From the NCBI RefSeq assembly GCF_002776525.5, contig NC_045443.1, forward strand, positions 42,854,117-42,918,116: a stretch of DNA of 64,000 nucleotides. Reading direction: 5' to 3'. Source of the stretch: Piliocolobus tephrosceles. Taxonomy: Eukaryota > Chordata > Mammalia > Primates > Cercopithecidae. Positions 13,907-22,990 of the stretch are shown in pieces. Numbering within the stretch: the stretch's first letter is position 1; each line of letters begins with the position of its first letter. The notes beneath the pieces are model-generated. The model saw only the letters and a list, made by a program, of their open reading frames with translations, made no database searches and was not told the DNA's origin. A program made the translations under genes and the position numbers.

Positions 13907-14206
13907 GGCTGGGCACAGTGGCTCACGCCTATAATCCTAACACTTTGACTTGGGAGGCCAAGGCGGGCGGATCACTTGAAGTCAGGAGTTTGAGACCAGC
14001 CTGGCCAACATGGCAAAAGCCCATCTCTACTAAAAATACAAAAAATTAGCTGGGTGTTGTGGCGGTCACCTGCGATCCCAGCTAATCAGGAGGCTGAGGC
14101 AGGAGAATCGCTTGAGCCCAGGAGGCAGAGGTTGCAGTGAGCCGAGATCATGCCACTGCACTCCAGCCTGGGTGACAGAACGAGACTCTGTGTCAAAAAA
14201 AAAAAA
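13907..14206 (+). mobile_element. AluS-type element
   Basis: A full-length sense Alu (ggctgggcacagtggctcacg to gtgtcaaaaaaaaaaaa) with an extra gacttg in the left arm and S-type gaggcagaggttgcagtgagccg. Confidence 0.88.
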
Positions 14207-14339
14207 GACATTAGAAGAAGACACAAATACAATTGAGGAAGATTAGATGTTTCCTGCAGTTGTGTGTATGTGTTTTCATTAATTTCTGCTTTTCATATAT
14301 CTTTCTATTGCTGCACTTTTTCTAACTTGTTGATTTCCT

Positions 14340-15755
14340 CTTTGATACATGGGTTATTTAAGTTTTTAATTTTTATGGATATGTGGCAGGTACATATATT
14401 TAGGGATATATGAGATATTTTGAAGCAGGTATACAATGTATAATAATCACATCAGGGTAAATATGGTATTCATCACCTCAAACATCATTTCTTTGTGCTA
14501 TAAACATTCCACTTATACATATTTAGTTATTTTATTTTATTTTTTTTTGAGACGGAGTCTTGCTCTGTCACCCAGGCTGGAGTGCAGTGGCGCGATCTCG
14601 GCTCACTGCAAGCTCCGCCTCCCGGGTTCACGCCATTCTCCTGCCTCAGCCTCCTGAGTAGCTGGGACTACAGGTGCCCGCCACCTCGCCTGGCTAGTTT
14701 TTTGTATTTTTTAGTAGAGACGGAGTTTCACTATGTTAGCCAGGATGGTCTCGATCTCCTGACCTCATGATCCGCCTGTCTCGGCCTCCCAAGGTGCTGG
14801 GATTACAGGCTTGAGCCACCACACCCGGCCACATTTTTAGTTATTTGTAAATATCCTATAAATTATTGTAGTCACCCTGTTTTGCTATCAGATACTAAAT
14901 CTTATTCATTCTGTCCAGCTATGTTTTTGTACCTATTAATCATTCCCACTTGGCCCCAGCCTCTGGTAACCATCATTCTACCCTCCATCTCCATGAGTTC
15001 AGTTGTTCTACAATTTCCTGAGGTGTGAGTGTTGAAATCATCAACTGTAATTATGAATGTTTATACATCCTTTCAGTTCTGTCAGTTTTTACCTTATGTG
15101 TTTTGAACTTCTCTTGTTAATTGCATACACATTTACAGTTGTATTTTCCTGATGAATTAACTTTTAGAAAACATTATGTATGAAACTTAGCAACAGCTTT
15201 CTTATTATGTTGTCATAATATATTTTTCCCATCTTTATAGTTTTTATCTGTGCTTTTATACATAGTGTTTCTTATAGACAACATACAGTTAGCGCTTGTT
15301 TTCCTCCTCCCCACAGTCTGCCTTTTCTGCAATGTCTGCCTTTAAGTCAGTGCATTAAGCCCATTTACACTTTAGGAAATTAATGATGTAGTTAAGTTTA
15401 GGCTCTCAACTTTTATTTATCTAAAAATTTTATTTTGCCTTCAAGTGTCAAGGATATTTGTGATGGTTTTAAAACTAGGTTTTAGGGTTTTGCCTGAGCA
15501 CTTTAAAGATAGCATTGTTATTGACAAGAAATCAACTTTGTTCTTATTGCTCTTGTATAGGTATTGTAGTCTCTCACTGCTTTTAATATGTTCTCTTTAT
15601 TACTGATATTTAATTTCGTTATGATATGCCTTGCAGTTTTCATTGCTTATTTTACTTGGGGTTAATTTAGTTTATTGGATCCAGGTTTGGTACCTTAAAT
15701 AAAGTTTGGAGAGTTTTTCACAATCATTTCTTCAAATATTTTTCTTTCCCCTCTG
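14340..15755 (-). mobile_element. Old L1 segments, antisense, split by AluYR
   Basis: At 14340-14540 and 14831-15010 lies an antisense L1 3' UTR of L1MA/L1PB type (tgagatattttgaagcaggtatac; gtagtcaccctgttttgctatc). It is interrupted by the Alu at 14541. A different antisense L1M stretch follows to 15755 (gttgaaatcatcaactgtaa; tcttatagacaacatacagtt). Confidence 0.6.
14541..14830 (-). mobile_element. AluYR (Old World monkey AluY), antisense
   Basis: A young reverse-orientation Alu with ccacctcgcctggctag, a long ttttttgtattttttagtag and acaggcttgagcc, the complementary forms of the AluYR hallmarks. The duplicated tttagttattt lies on both sides, at about 14523 and 14837. Confidence 0.88.
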
Positions 15756-15925
15756 GTTTTTTGTTTGTTTGTTTGTTTTAGAGACAGGGTCTTGCTTCGC
15801 TGCCTAGGCTGGAGTACAGTGGTACAATCATAGCTCATTGCAACCTTGAACACGTGGGCTCAAGCGATCCTCCTGCCTCAGCCTGCCAAGTAGCTGGGAC
15901 TATAGGCATCCACCACCACACCCAG
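15756..15925 (-). mobile_element. FRAM-type Alu monomer, antisense
   Basis: A single antisense Alu arm after a (TTTG)n tail. It includes the segment found only in right arms (aatcatagctcattgcaacc), so it is a free right monomer or a truncated Alu. Confidence 0.75.
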
Positions 15926-15956
15926 ACCCCTCTTCTTTTCCTGGTACTACATTTAC

Positions 15957-16274
15957 AATCTGGCTTCTGAATCCATGGATTCTGCATCCATAGATGTAAC
16001 CAATCACAGATTGAAAATATTTGGGGGATAAAGCAATTTAAAAAAGTAAAAAGTAATAAAAATAAAAAGTTAAGAGACGACAGTATAACAACTATTTATG
16101 TCACATTACACTGTATTAGGTATACTGTATTTAAAGTATACAGGAGGATGTTTGTAGGTTGTATGCAAATGCAATACTGCTACACCATTTTATATGAGGA
16201 ACTTGAGCATCTGGAAAATGTGATATCTTTGGAGAGTCCTGGAACCAGTCCCCACAGATACTGAGGGATGACTG
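15957..16274. mobile_element. MER2-like DNA transposon relic
   Basis: A near-palindromic non-autonomous element. Its first part (tctgcatccatagatgtaacc) and last part (ccccacagatactgaggg) are the opposite ends of a MER2-type Tigger derivative, with tatgcaaatgcaatactg inside. It is diverged. Confidence 0.6.
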
Positions 16275-16440
16275 AATATGTGTATTAGTTCATGGTGGTG
16301 TTCCACAGGTCACTAAAGCGCTTTTCATTATTTTTAGACCTTTTTTGTTTTCTGTGTACTTAATTGTGGATATTTTCTATTGTTATGCATTCATCTTTTC
16401 TAGTTAAGTAAATCTTGTGTATTTTCTTTATTTGCAGATA

Positions 16441-16589
16441 CAGATGATTCCCAAGTTACAATAAACTTACAGTTTCTTGACTTTACTGTGGGTTTATTGG
16501 GGGTGTTAAATGCATTTTCAACTTATGATGTTTTAGACTTACTGTAGGTTTATTGGGACATAATCCCATCATAAGTCAAGGAGCATCTG
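16441..16589. mobile_element. Short TA-flanked inverted-repeat element (MITE)
   Basis: A 149-bp element with imperfect terminal inverted repeats (cagatgattcccaag at the left, complement of cttgacttat..catctg at the right) and TA dinucleotides on both sides, as left by mariner/Tigger-class transposition. Two internal copies of tttattggg face the centre. Family name not assigned. Confidence 0.55.
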
Positions 16590-16599
16590 TATTACATTT

Positions 16600-17560
16600 T
16601 CCAGCTCAAGAAATTTTATTTGATTGTCTTATCTGTTTATTTGTTAATTATGTTCATATTTTTTATATCATTGAACATACTTAATAGTTTTTAAATGTCA
16701 TTGTTAGTTTTCTTGTTATCTTTGTTATTTCGGTATCTTATTTTTCTTGAAACTGATTTTTGTCTTGGTTATGGGTCATGTTTCCTCATTTCTTTGTAGG
16801 TGTGGTAATTTTTTATTAGATGTGAATATTGTGTGAGTGTGACATTGTTGAGTATCTGAACTTTGGCGTTTTTCCAGAATGTTGAACTTTGTTTTAGCAG
16901 GCTGTTAATTCATATATGGATTATCATAGTAGGGTTGTTTTAAAGCTGTGTTATGACATATGTAGATTAGCCTTTACTCTAGGGCTTGTTTATTCCTTCT
17001 ACTTAGGTATGACATTTTGGGAATTTCTTCTGAATGAGCTAGGTGTATGTGAGTTTTCTCTATTCTAGAAATTGTTTAATTACAGCCTCTTACAATTGTT
17101 CTCTCCAGTTTTTTGCCTAGCATTGTGGAGTTTGAACATACATCTGTGTAACTTAGTACTTAGCAGTGAACTCAAAGTATATGTATGTAGACTCATGGGA
17201 CTCTTTCTCTGCATAACTCTTCCCTTATTGAAAATTTGCTTTCATATTCTAGCTTCCTTAGCTTTGCTGTGCTCTGTTCAGTGTTTTCAGCTTAGCAATC
17301 ACTCTGATATCTTGGGTTTCTCTTCCCTATGCTTTAGTCTAGAATTAATGTCCAAGTAAAAATATCAGTCAATCATTGGAATAACTGCATTTGTTTCTCT
17401 TGTTCAGTGATTACAATCTTGCATTACCTTTTTTCCAATCTCTGAAAACAATTTTTTCATACATGTTGGGTTTTGGTAGGATGACTATTCCAGTACCATA
17501 CTCCATATGGCCTAAAGAAATAGTCACTTGAAAGTATTTTTCTAAATTTTAAATTTACAT
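16600..17560 (-). mobile_element. Old L1M 3' region, antisense
   Basis: AT-rich antisense sequence resembling L1MC/L1ME 3' UTR (ggtgtggtaattttttattagatgtgaatattgtg). The open frame at 17072-17359 lies in this relic and in its edges; I do not regard it as a gene. Confidence 0.4.
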
Positions 17561-17752
17561 GTATTTTTTTTTTTTTTACCCCATGACTTTTTGAAAGTGT
17601 TTTAATTTGGCTTAACCACAGTTACCTTTATCATTTATTCTTCCTTAGATTGTAGATAATGAGCTTTTTTGTTTTTATTTGTCAGAAAATGTTTTTATGT
17701 CACCTTCATTCTTGAGGAACAGTTTCACTGTTTAAAAATTCTATGTTGGCAG

Positions 17753-18062
17753 GCTGGGTGTGGTGGCTCATGCCTGTAATTCCATATAATCCCAGCACTT
17801 TGGGAGGCCGAGATGGGCGAATCACATGAGGTCAGGACTTCACAACCAGCCTGACCAACATGGTGAAACCCCATCTCTCCTAAAAGTACAAAAATTAGTT
17901 GGGCATGGTGGCACACACCTGTAATCCCAGCTACTTGGGAGGCTGAGGCAGGATAATCGCTTGAACCTGGGAGGCAAAGGTTGCAGTGAGCTGAGCTCAC
18001 ACCAATGCACTCCAGCCTGGGTGACAGAGTGAGACTCTGTCTCAATGAAAAGAAAAAAAAAA
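17753..18062 (+). mobile_element. AluS-type element
   Basis: A sense Alu bounded by ttctatgttggcag (left, to 17752) and ttatatgttggcag (right, from 18063), a clear target-site duplication. A small internal duplication (aattccatataatccc) lies in the left arm. Confidence 0.9.
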
Positions 18063-18780
18063 ATTATATGTTGGCAGATATTTTCTTCCATCATTTTGAA
18101 AATATCATATTGTGATTTTTCTCTTCGTTCTTCAGGAGTTTTATGATGATGTTTCCATACGTTTTTTTTTTTTTTTTTTAATCTTTTTTGGAGTTTGTAG
18201 TGCTTCTGAAATATGTAGGTTAACATCTTTCAGTTATTTTAGAATATTTTCTGCCCTTAAGTCTTCACATATTCTGTCTGCCCATTCTTTCTCTTCTTCA
18301 GGAACTCCAATTATTTGTATGTCAGAACTTTTCACTGTGTGCTTATGTCTCCTACACTTTTTTTCTCTTCATCCTTTTGTCTCTTTATACTTCAAACTTA
18401 TTTACTTGCCCTCTCTTCTTGCTCATAAATTTACTCTTGGGTTGTATCTGATCGCTTCTTAAACATATCCACAGAATTCTTAAATTTAGTTATGTTTTTC
18501 AATTGTAGAATTTATTTTTAGTTCTTTCATACGGTTTTCATTCCTTTGCCAAAATTTTTAGTTTTTTATTTCTTTGAACTTATTATTCATTGTCATTTTA
18601 AGTTCTGTGTCTGATATCTTTCATATCTGAATTTTTGTGGACCTGTTTTCTTGGTGATTGAACATTGTCTTTTAAAAAAATGTGCCTACTTCTTTTTTAT
18701 TGCTACCAAAGATTGTTTGTCATGGATTTTTTGTGCAATGGATTTCTTTGATGATGACATGAAGCCAGTAAGCCTTTTTC
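18063..18780 (-). mobile_element. Old L1M segment, antisense
   Basis: Antisense LINE-like text (caattatttgtatgtcagaac; tagaatttatttttagttc; ttaagttctgtgtctgatat) with weak conservation. It matches the style of L1M 3' regions. Confidence 0.4.
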
Positions 18781-18935
18781 CAACTAATGGTTTTAAATGA
18801 CTAAGAACTTTGATTCCAAAAAAAACCCAGTTGTTTTGAAATATACACATAATGTCACAAATACTGCTAATATTGCTATAGTTAATTTCTTAATATTCAG
18901 AGTTGAAGAAATTCTAAAGAAATGTCAAATTTCCA

Positions 18936-19178
18936 GGCTGGGCGTGATGGCTCATGCCTGTAATCCCAGCACTTTGGGAGGCTGAGGCAGGTGGATCACG
19001 AGGTCAGGAGTTCAAGACCAGCCTGGCAAACATGGTGAAACCCCGTCTCTACTAAAAAGACAAAAATTAGCCAGGTGTGGTGGTGAGCACCTGTAGTCCC
19101 AGCTACTCAGGAGGCTGAGGNNNNNNNNNNTCCAGCTTGGGCGACACAGTGAGATACCGCTGGAAAAAAAAAAAAAAA
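18936..19178 (+). mobile_element. Alu element containing the assembly gap
   Basis: A sense Alu whose right arm jumps from gaggctgagg to tccagcttgg across ten Ns. A full Alu would have about 62 bases there, so the gap is under-sized. A 3' A-run (19164-19178) joins directly to a second Alu. Confidence 0.85.
19121..19130. other. Assembly gap (10 N)
   Basis: Ten Ns fall inside an Alu right arm. The flanks show what should be there: roughly 60 bases of Alu sequence. Confidence 0.99.
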
Positions 19179-19180
19179 GG

Positions 19181-19476
19181 GGGGGGTGGGCACAGTGGCT
19201 CACGCCTGTAATCCTAGCACTTTGGGAGGCTGAGGTGGGCAGATCACGAGGTCAAGAGATTGAGACCATCCTGGCCAACATGGTGAAACTCCGTCTCTAC
19301 TAAAAATACAAAAATTAGCTGGGCGTAGTGGCATATGCCTGTAATTCCAACTACTCAGGAGGCTGAGGTAGGAGAATCACTTGAATCCGGGAGGTGGAGG
19401 TTGCAGTGAGCCGAGATCGCACCATTGCACTCCAGCCTGGGCGACAAGAGCGAAACTCCATCTCAAAAAAAAAAGA
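19181..19476 (+). mobile_element. AluS-type element, second of a tandem pair
   Basis: A full sense Alu starting in a G-run right after the poly-A of the preceding Alu. The pair shares one outer duplication, atgtcaaatttcca at 18922-18935 and 19478-19491. This means the second Alu inserted into the tail of the first. Confidence 0.87.
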
Positions 19477-19750
19477 GATGTCAAATTTCCAGTAGTGTTT
19501 AATGTACATAGAGATGTCATTTTTCCCCCATCCAAGTTCACAGGTTTTCTGATTTCTTTCACAGTCCCTTTAGTCATCTGTGGCCCTAGGTTAAAAAACC
19601 CTAAAGATAAAAAGATGCCTTTTTACATAAGTATCTGAAACTATAGACAATAAAATATTTACATCAAAGAATTAATTCCCTAGAATGTAGCAATATCCAC
19701 ATGAACTAAAAATAAGTAGAAACATTATTTTCATATTGTGTGACTATTTT

Positions 19751-20069
19751 TGAAAACTTATTTTAAAATTTCATTTTCAGATAGGGTCTCACTGTTTTGC
19801 CCAGGCTGGAGTGCAGTGGCACAATCACAGCTCACTGCAGCTTTCAATTCCAGGCCTCAAGTGGAATTTGAGGCCACAGCCTCCCAAGTAGTGGGGACTT
19901 CAGGCACATGCCCCCACTCCTGGCTAATGTTTTAAATTTTCTATTTTGTAGAGATGGGGTGTCCCTTTGCTGCCCAGGCAGGTCTTGAACTCCCAGCTTC
20001 AAGTGACCCTGTCATCTTAGCCTCTTAAAGTGCTGGGATTTACAGGCATGAGCCACCATACCCAGCCTA
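19751..20069 (-). mobile_element. AluJ element, antisense, before exon 7
   Basis: A diverged reverse Alu between duplicated tgtgactattt (about 19739-19749 and 20072-20082). It ends about 70 bp upstream of the exon 7 acceptor. Confidence 0.85.
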
Positions 20070-20140
20070 TGTGTGACTATTTCTAAAGCAATGGAGTAGT
20101 TGTTTCAAATCATGGAGAATTAAATAACTTCTCATTACAG

Positions 20141-20207
20141 TTTTGGAAAGACATCGTTGATGATAATGAAGTTCGTGACCTCATTTCTGACAGAAACAAG
20201 TCTCATG
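20141..20207 (+). CDS. ARID2: ARID2 exon 7 (about residues 236-258)
   Basis: A 67-nt exon with acceptor cattacag ending 20140 and donor gtaagt at 20208. It reads FWKDIVDDNEVRDLISDRNK, a charged segment linking helical repeats of the ARID2 core. It enters in phase 0 and leaves with one base of a Glu codon, so it is frame-dependent on exon 8. It is the first of five exons packed within 1.1 kb (20141-21269). Confidence 0.95.
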
Positions 20208-20300
20208 GTAAGTTAGTGAAAGCAAATTTTTTCAAAACCTTTGAAGTATTAATAATAAATGAAATACTAATTTAAGTGAAATATGTATTTTCTGTTGTAG
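20208..20300 (+). other. ARID2: ARID2 intron 7 (93 bp)
   Basis: A minimal intron, gtaagt to tgttgtag, with no repeat inside. In size it is close to the practical lower limit for mammalian introns. Confidence 0.93.
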
Positions 20301-20551
20301 AAGGTACATCAGGAGAATGGATTTGGGAGTCTTTATTTCATCCACCTCGAAAGCTGGGCATTAACGATATTGAAGGACAGCGGGTACTTCAGATTGCAGT
20401 GATTTTGCGAAATCTTTCCTTTGAGGAGGGCAATGTTAAGCTCTTGGCAGCTAATCGTACCTGTCTTCGTTTCCTATTACTTTCTGCACATAGTCATTTT
20501 ATTTCTTTAAGGCAATTAGGCCTTGACACATTAGGAAATATTGCAGCTGAG
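20301..20551 (+). CDS. ARID2: ARID2 exon 8 (about residues 258-341), LXXLL motif
   Basis: A 251-nt exon, acceptor tctgttgtag, donor gtaagc at 20552. It encodes armadillo-like helices (RVLQIAVILRNLSFEEGNV, then LGLDTLGNIAAE). The nuclear-receptor-box motif LRFLL is encoded at 20465-20479, residues 313-317 by my count, which coincides with the LXXLL motif known for this protein. Ends in phase 0. The open frame starting at 20276 is this exon with a few intronic codons in front, not a separate gene. Confidence 0.96.
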
Positions 20552-20882
20552 GTAAGCATGTGACTGTACCTTAAACTAGTTTTTATAGTTAGCAACATTT
20601 ATGTTACAATTTTAGGATGAGGCATTTTTTAGTTGCCTTATTTATAGACTATTAAATGCTTACATGTATTAATTGCTAAAAATGGTGATGTAGAAGTATC
20701 ACACACTTACGGAAAAAACTATTTGAAATGATGCTTTAAATTCAGTGATGGCTATTTTTACAATAATTACATTTTTTAACGTTATGCAACATTATCCTGG
20801 TTTTTTAAAAATTTTTGTTAAATTTGAAATATACAACTCTGGAAGAAGCATAGCTCAATAGTGGTGTTGTTTCTTTTTCCAG
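20552..20882 (+). other. ARID2: ARID2 intron 8
   Basis: A 331-bp intron, gtaagc to ctttttccag. AT-rich with no recognised repeat. Confidence 0.92.
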
Positions 20883-20979
20883 CTTTTACTGGACCCTGTT
20901 GATTTCAAAACTACTCATCTGATGTTTCATACTGTTACAAAATGTCTAATGTCAAGGGATAGATTTTTAAAGATGAGAG
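20883..20979 (+). CDS. ARID2: ARID2 exon 9 (about residues 342-374)
   Basis: A 97-nt exon with acceptor tttttccag and donor gtgagt at 20980. It reads LLLDPVDFKTTHLMFHTV and then a basic end, SRDRFLKMR. It continues the helical repeat core. It enters in phase 0 and leaves with one base of a Gly codon completed by exon 10. With exons 8 and 10 it forms a compact block separated by very short introns. Confidence 0.95.
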
Positions 20980-21059
20980 GTGAGTTTTCACTATAGTATT
21001 TACTTTCTAAAGTAAACAAACTGTATCATTTCTTAATAATACATATTTATGTTTTTCAG
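20980..21059 (+). other. ARID2: ARID2 intron 9 (80 bp)
   Basis: A very short intron, gtgagt to gtttttcag. No repeat is present; retention would be likely if splicing were weakened. Confidence 0.93.
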
Positions 21060-21269
21060 GCATGGAAATTTTGGGAAATCTTTGCAAAGCAGAAGATAAT
21101 GGTGTTTTAATTTGTGAATATGTGGATCAGGATTCCTATAGAGAGATCATTTGTCATCTCACTTTACCTGATGTGCTGCTTGTAATCTCAACACTCGAGG
21201 TGCTATACATGCTCACGGAAATGGGAGATGTTGCTTGCACAAAAATTGCAAAAGTGGAAAAGAGCATAG
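21060..21269 (+). CDS. ARID2: ARID2 exon 10 (about residues 374-444)
   Basis: A 210-nt exon, acceptor gtttttcag, donor gtaaga at 21270. The translation GMEILGNLCKAEDNGVLICE and LLVISTLEVLYMLTEMGDV has the periodic leucine/isoleucine pattern of armadillo-like helices. Both ends are in the same phase (1), so it is a symmetrical exon of 70 codons. Confidence 0.96.
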
Positions 21270-21941
21270 GTAAGATTGGACCAAAAAACAAATTATTTTC
21301 TTTATTGAGGAAAAATGTTTAATATGGTACTGTACAAAACCCTCAATTTATATGTGGGGTTAAGTATTTTATTTTGAAGAGTCATTACCTCCTCAGGCAT
21401 ACTTGTTTCCATTATTCTTTCTGCCTGTTTTACATGAGCAAGAAACATCTATAATTTAGAGACCAGGATTACATGGCTATCAGTAATTCCTATTTCTTCT
21501 CTTAATTTCTGTTATTATGTATTAAACTTGAAATGGACAAAACTGCTGTATCTAAGTTATCTGAGAGCAGGTCTTTCTGTTTCATATGGCCAGCTACTAC
21601 TATTAAACAACTAAAGCTGAGTGAAACAGGTTTCCTTCTGTTCCTAGAAGTTGCTGGTGGTTCTGCAATCTTTAAAAATCAATGAACTCACCTCCGTAAG
21701 AGCTATCAGTTTTAAATATCAGTTTTAAATACTAACACATGCCATATTAATATTTTACTTGAAGAATAAAATGATATCTGTCTCAGGTGTAATAAATATT
21801 AAAATCACAGTTAATAAAGATTCAGCTTGAAAACTGTTATTATTGAGAAGTTAATATGTCACTTTTCATATCAGTGGTTCTTAAATCTGGCTACACATCA
21901 GAATCACTTGAGAATCTTTCCAAGTATATAGATACCCACTC

Positions 21942-22230
21942 CTGGGCATGGTGGCTCACAACTGTAATCTCAGCACTTTGGGAGGCCAAGGCAGGAAAAT
22001 CGCCTGAGCCCAGTTCAAGATTACCCTGGGAAACATAGTGAGATCTCATCTGTACGAAAAATAAATAAAATTAGCCGGATGTAGTGGTACATGCCTGTAG
22101 TTCCCAGCTGCTTGGGAGGCTGATGTGGGAGGATCGCTTGAGCCTGGGAGGTTGAGGCTGTGGTGAGCTGTGATCGTGCCAGCACTCCAGCCTGGGTGAC
22201 AAAACAAGACCCTTTCTCAGGAAAAAAAAA
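21942..22230 (+). mobile_element. AluJ element within MER5A
   Basis: A diverged sense Alu with part of the left arm lost (gcctgagcccagttcaag) and J-type gaggttgaggctgtggtgagctg. Its A tail runs into the (GATA)n array. Confidence 0.85.
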
Positions 22231-22240
22231 ATATATATAT

Positions 22241-22285
<45 letters not shown>

Positions 22286-22311
22286 GTTATATAGATATAG
22301 ATATAGATATC
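22231..22311. repeat. (TA)n-(GATA)n microsatellite
   Basis: A short (AT)n run followed by about twelve gata units and degenerate agatat units, grown from an Alu tail. Likely polymorphic. The units have no spacers, so this is not a CRISPR array. Confidence 0.95.
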
Positions 22312-22369
22312 CAGCTCCCACTCCAGAGCTATTAAATCTGTCTTCAGAGATTGAGCCTAAAAATCTTTT

Positions 22370-22657
22370 ATTTATTTATTTATTTTGTCTGTCATCCAGG
22401 CTGGAGTGCAGTGGTGTAATCTTGACTTACTGCAAGCCCTGCCTCCTGGGTTGACACCATTCTCCTGCCTCAGCTTCCCAAGTAGCTGGGACTACGGGCA
22501 CCTGCCACCATGCCCGGCTAATTTTTTTTTTGTATTTTTAGTAGAGACGGGGTTTCACCATGTTAGCCAGGATGGTCTTGATCTCCTGACCTCATGATCT
22601 GCCCGCTTTGGCCTCCCAAAGTGCTGGGATTACAGGTGTGAGCCACCACACCCAGCC
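22370..22657 (-). mobile_element. AluY-like element, antisense, within MER5A
   Basis: A reverse Alu with a (TTTA)n tail between duplicated taaaaatctttt copies (22358-22369 and 22658-22669). The first tail-proximal bases of the right arm are missing. Confidence 0.88.
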
Positions 22658-22822
22658 TAAAAATCTTTTTTTTAAAAGATGCACAGGTAATTCTGATGTA
22701 CTGTGATTCATGGACTACTATTTATTCACATTTGTAAGTATTCTGTACAACATGTTTTCACCAGTGATGGCATTCGTTGATAATATTATTAACTAATAAC
22801 TATTGCTTTTTATTTATTTTAG

Positions 22823-22990
22823 ACATGTTAGTGTGTCTGGTTTCTATGGATATTCAGATGTTTGGTCCTGATGCACTAGCTGCGGTAAAACTCGTTGAAC
22901 ACCCAAGTTCCAGTCATCAAATGTTATCTGAAATTAGGCCACAAGCTATAGAGCAAGTCCAAACCCAGACTCATGTAGCATCTGCCCCAG
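22823..22990 (+). CDS. ARID2: ARID2 exon 11 (about residues 444-500)
   Basis: A 168-nt exon, acceptor tttattttag, donor gttagt at 22991 (a weaker gtt start). It reads MLVCLVSMDIQMFGPDALA, the last helices of the armadillo-like core, then a Ser/Gln-rich linker ending QTQTHVASAP. Both ends are in phase 1 (56 codons). From memory the human protein has Ile where this sequence has Val in KLVEHP; this should be confirmed by alignment. Confidence 0.95.

Larger units (their letters stand above)
21872..22719. mobile_element. MER5A-type hAT relic, twice interrupted
   Basis: It starts with cagtggttcttaaatctggc and acatcagaatcacttgag, resumes after an Alu at 22312-22369, and ends after a second Alu with ggtaattctgatgtactg. 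These are the two ends and the middle of a MER5A/Charlie element. Confidence 0.7.
21270..22822 (+). other. ARID2: ARID2 intron 10
   Basis: A 1.55-kb intron, gtaaga to tttattttag. It carries a MER5A relic interrupted twice by Alus and a (GATA)n microsatellite. 21300-21870 has no assignable repeat. Confidence 0.88.

Noticed and set aside
22231..22311. Regular repeats that could suggest an array
   Set aside because: GATA units without spacers: a microsatellite, not CRISPR.
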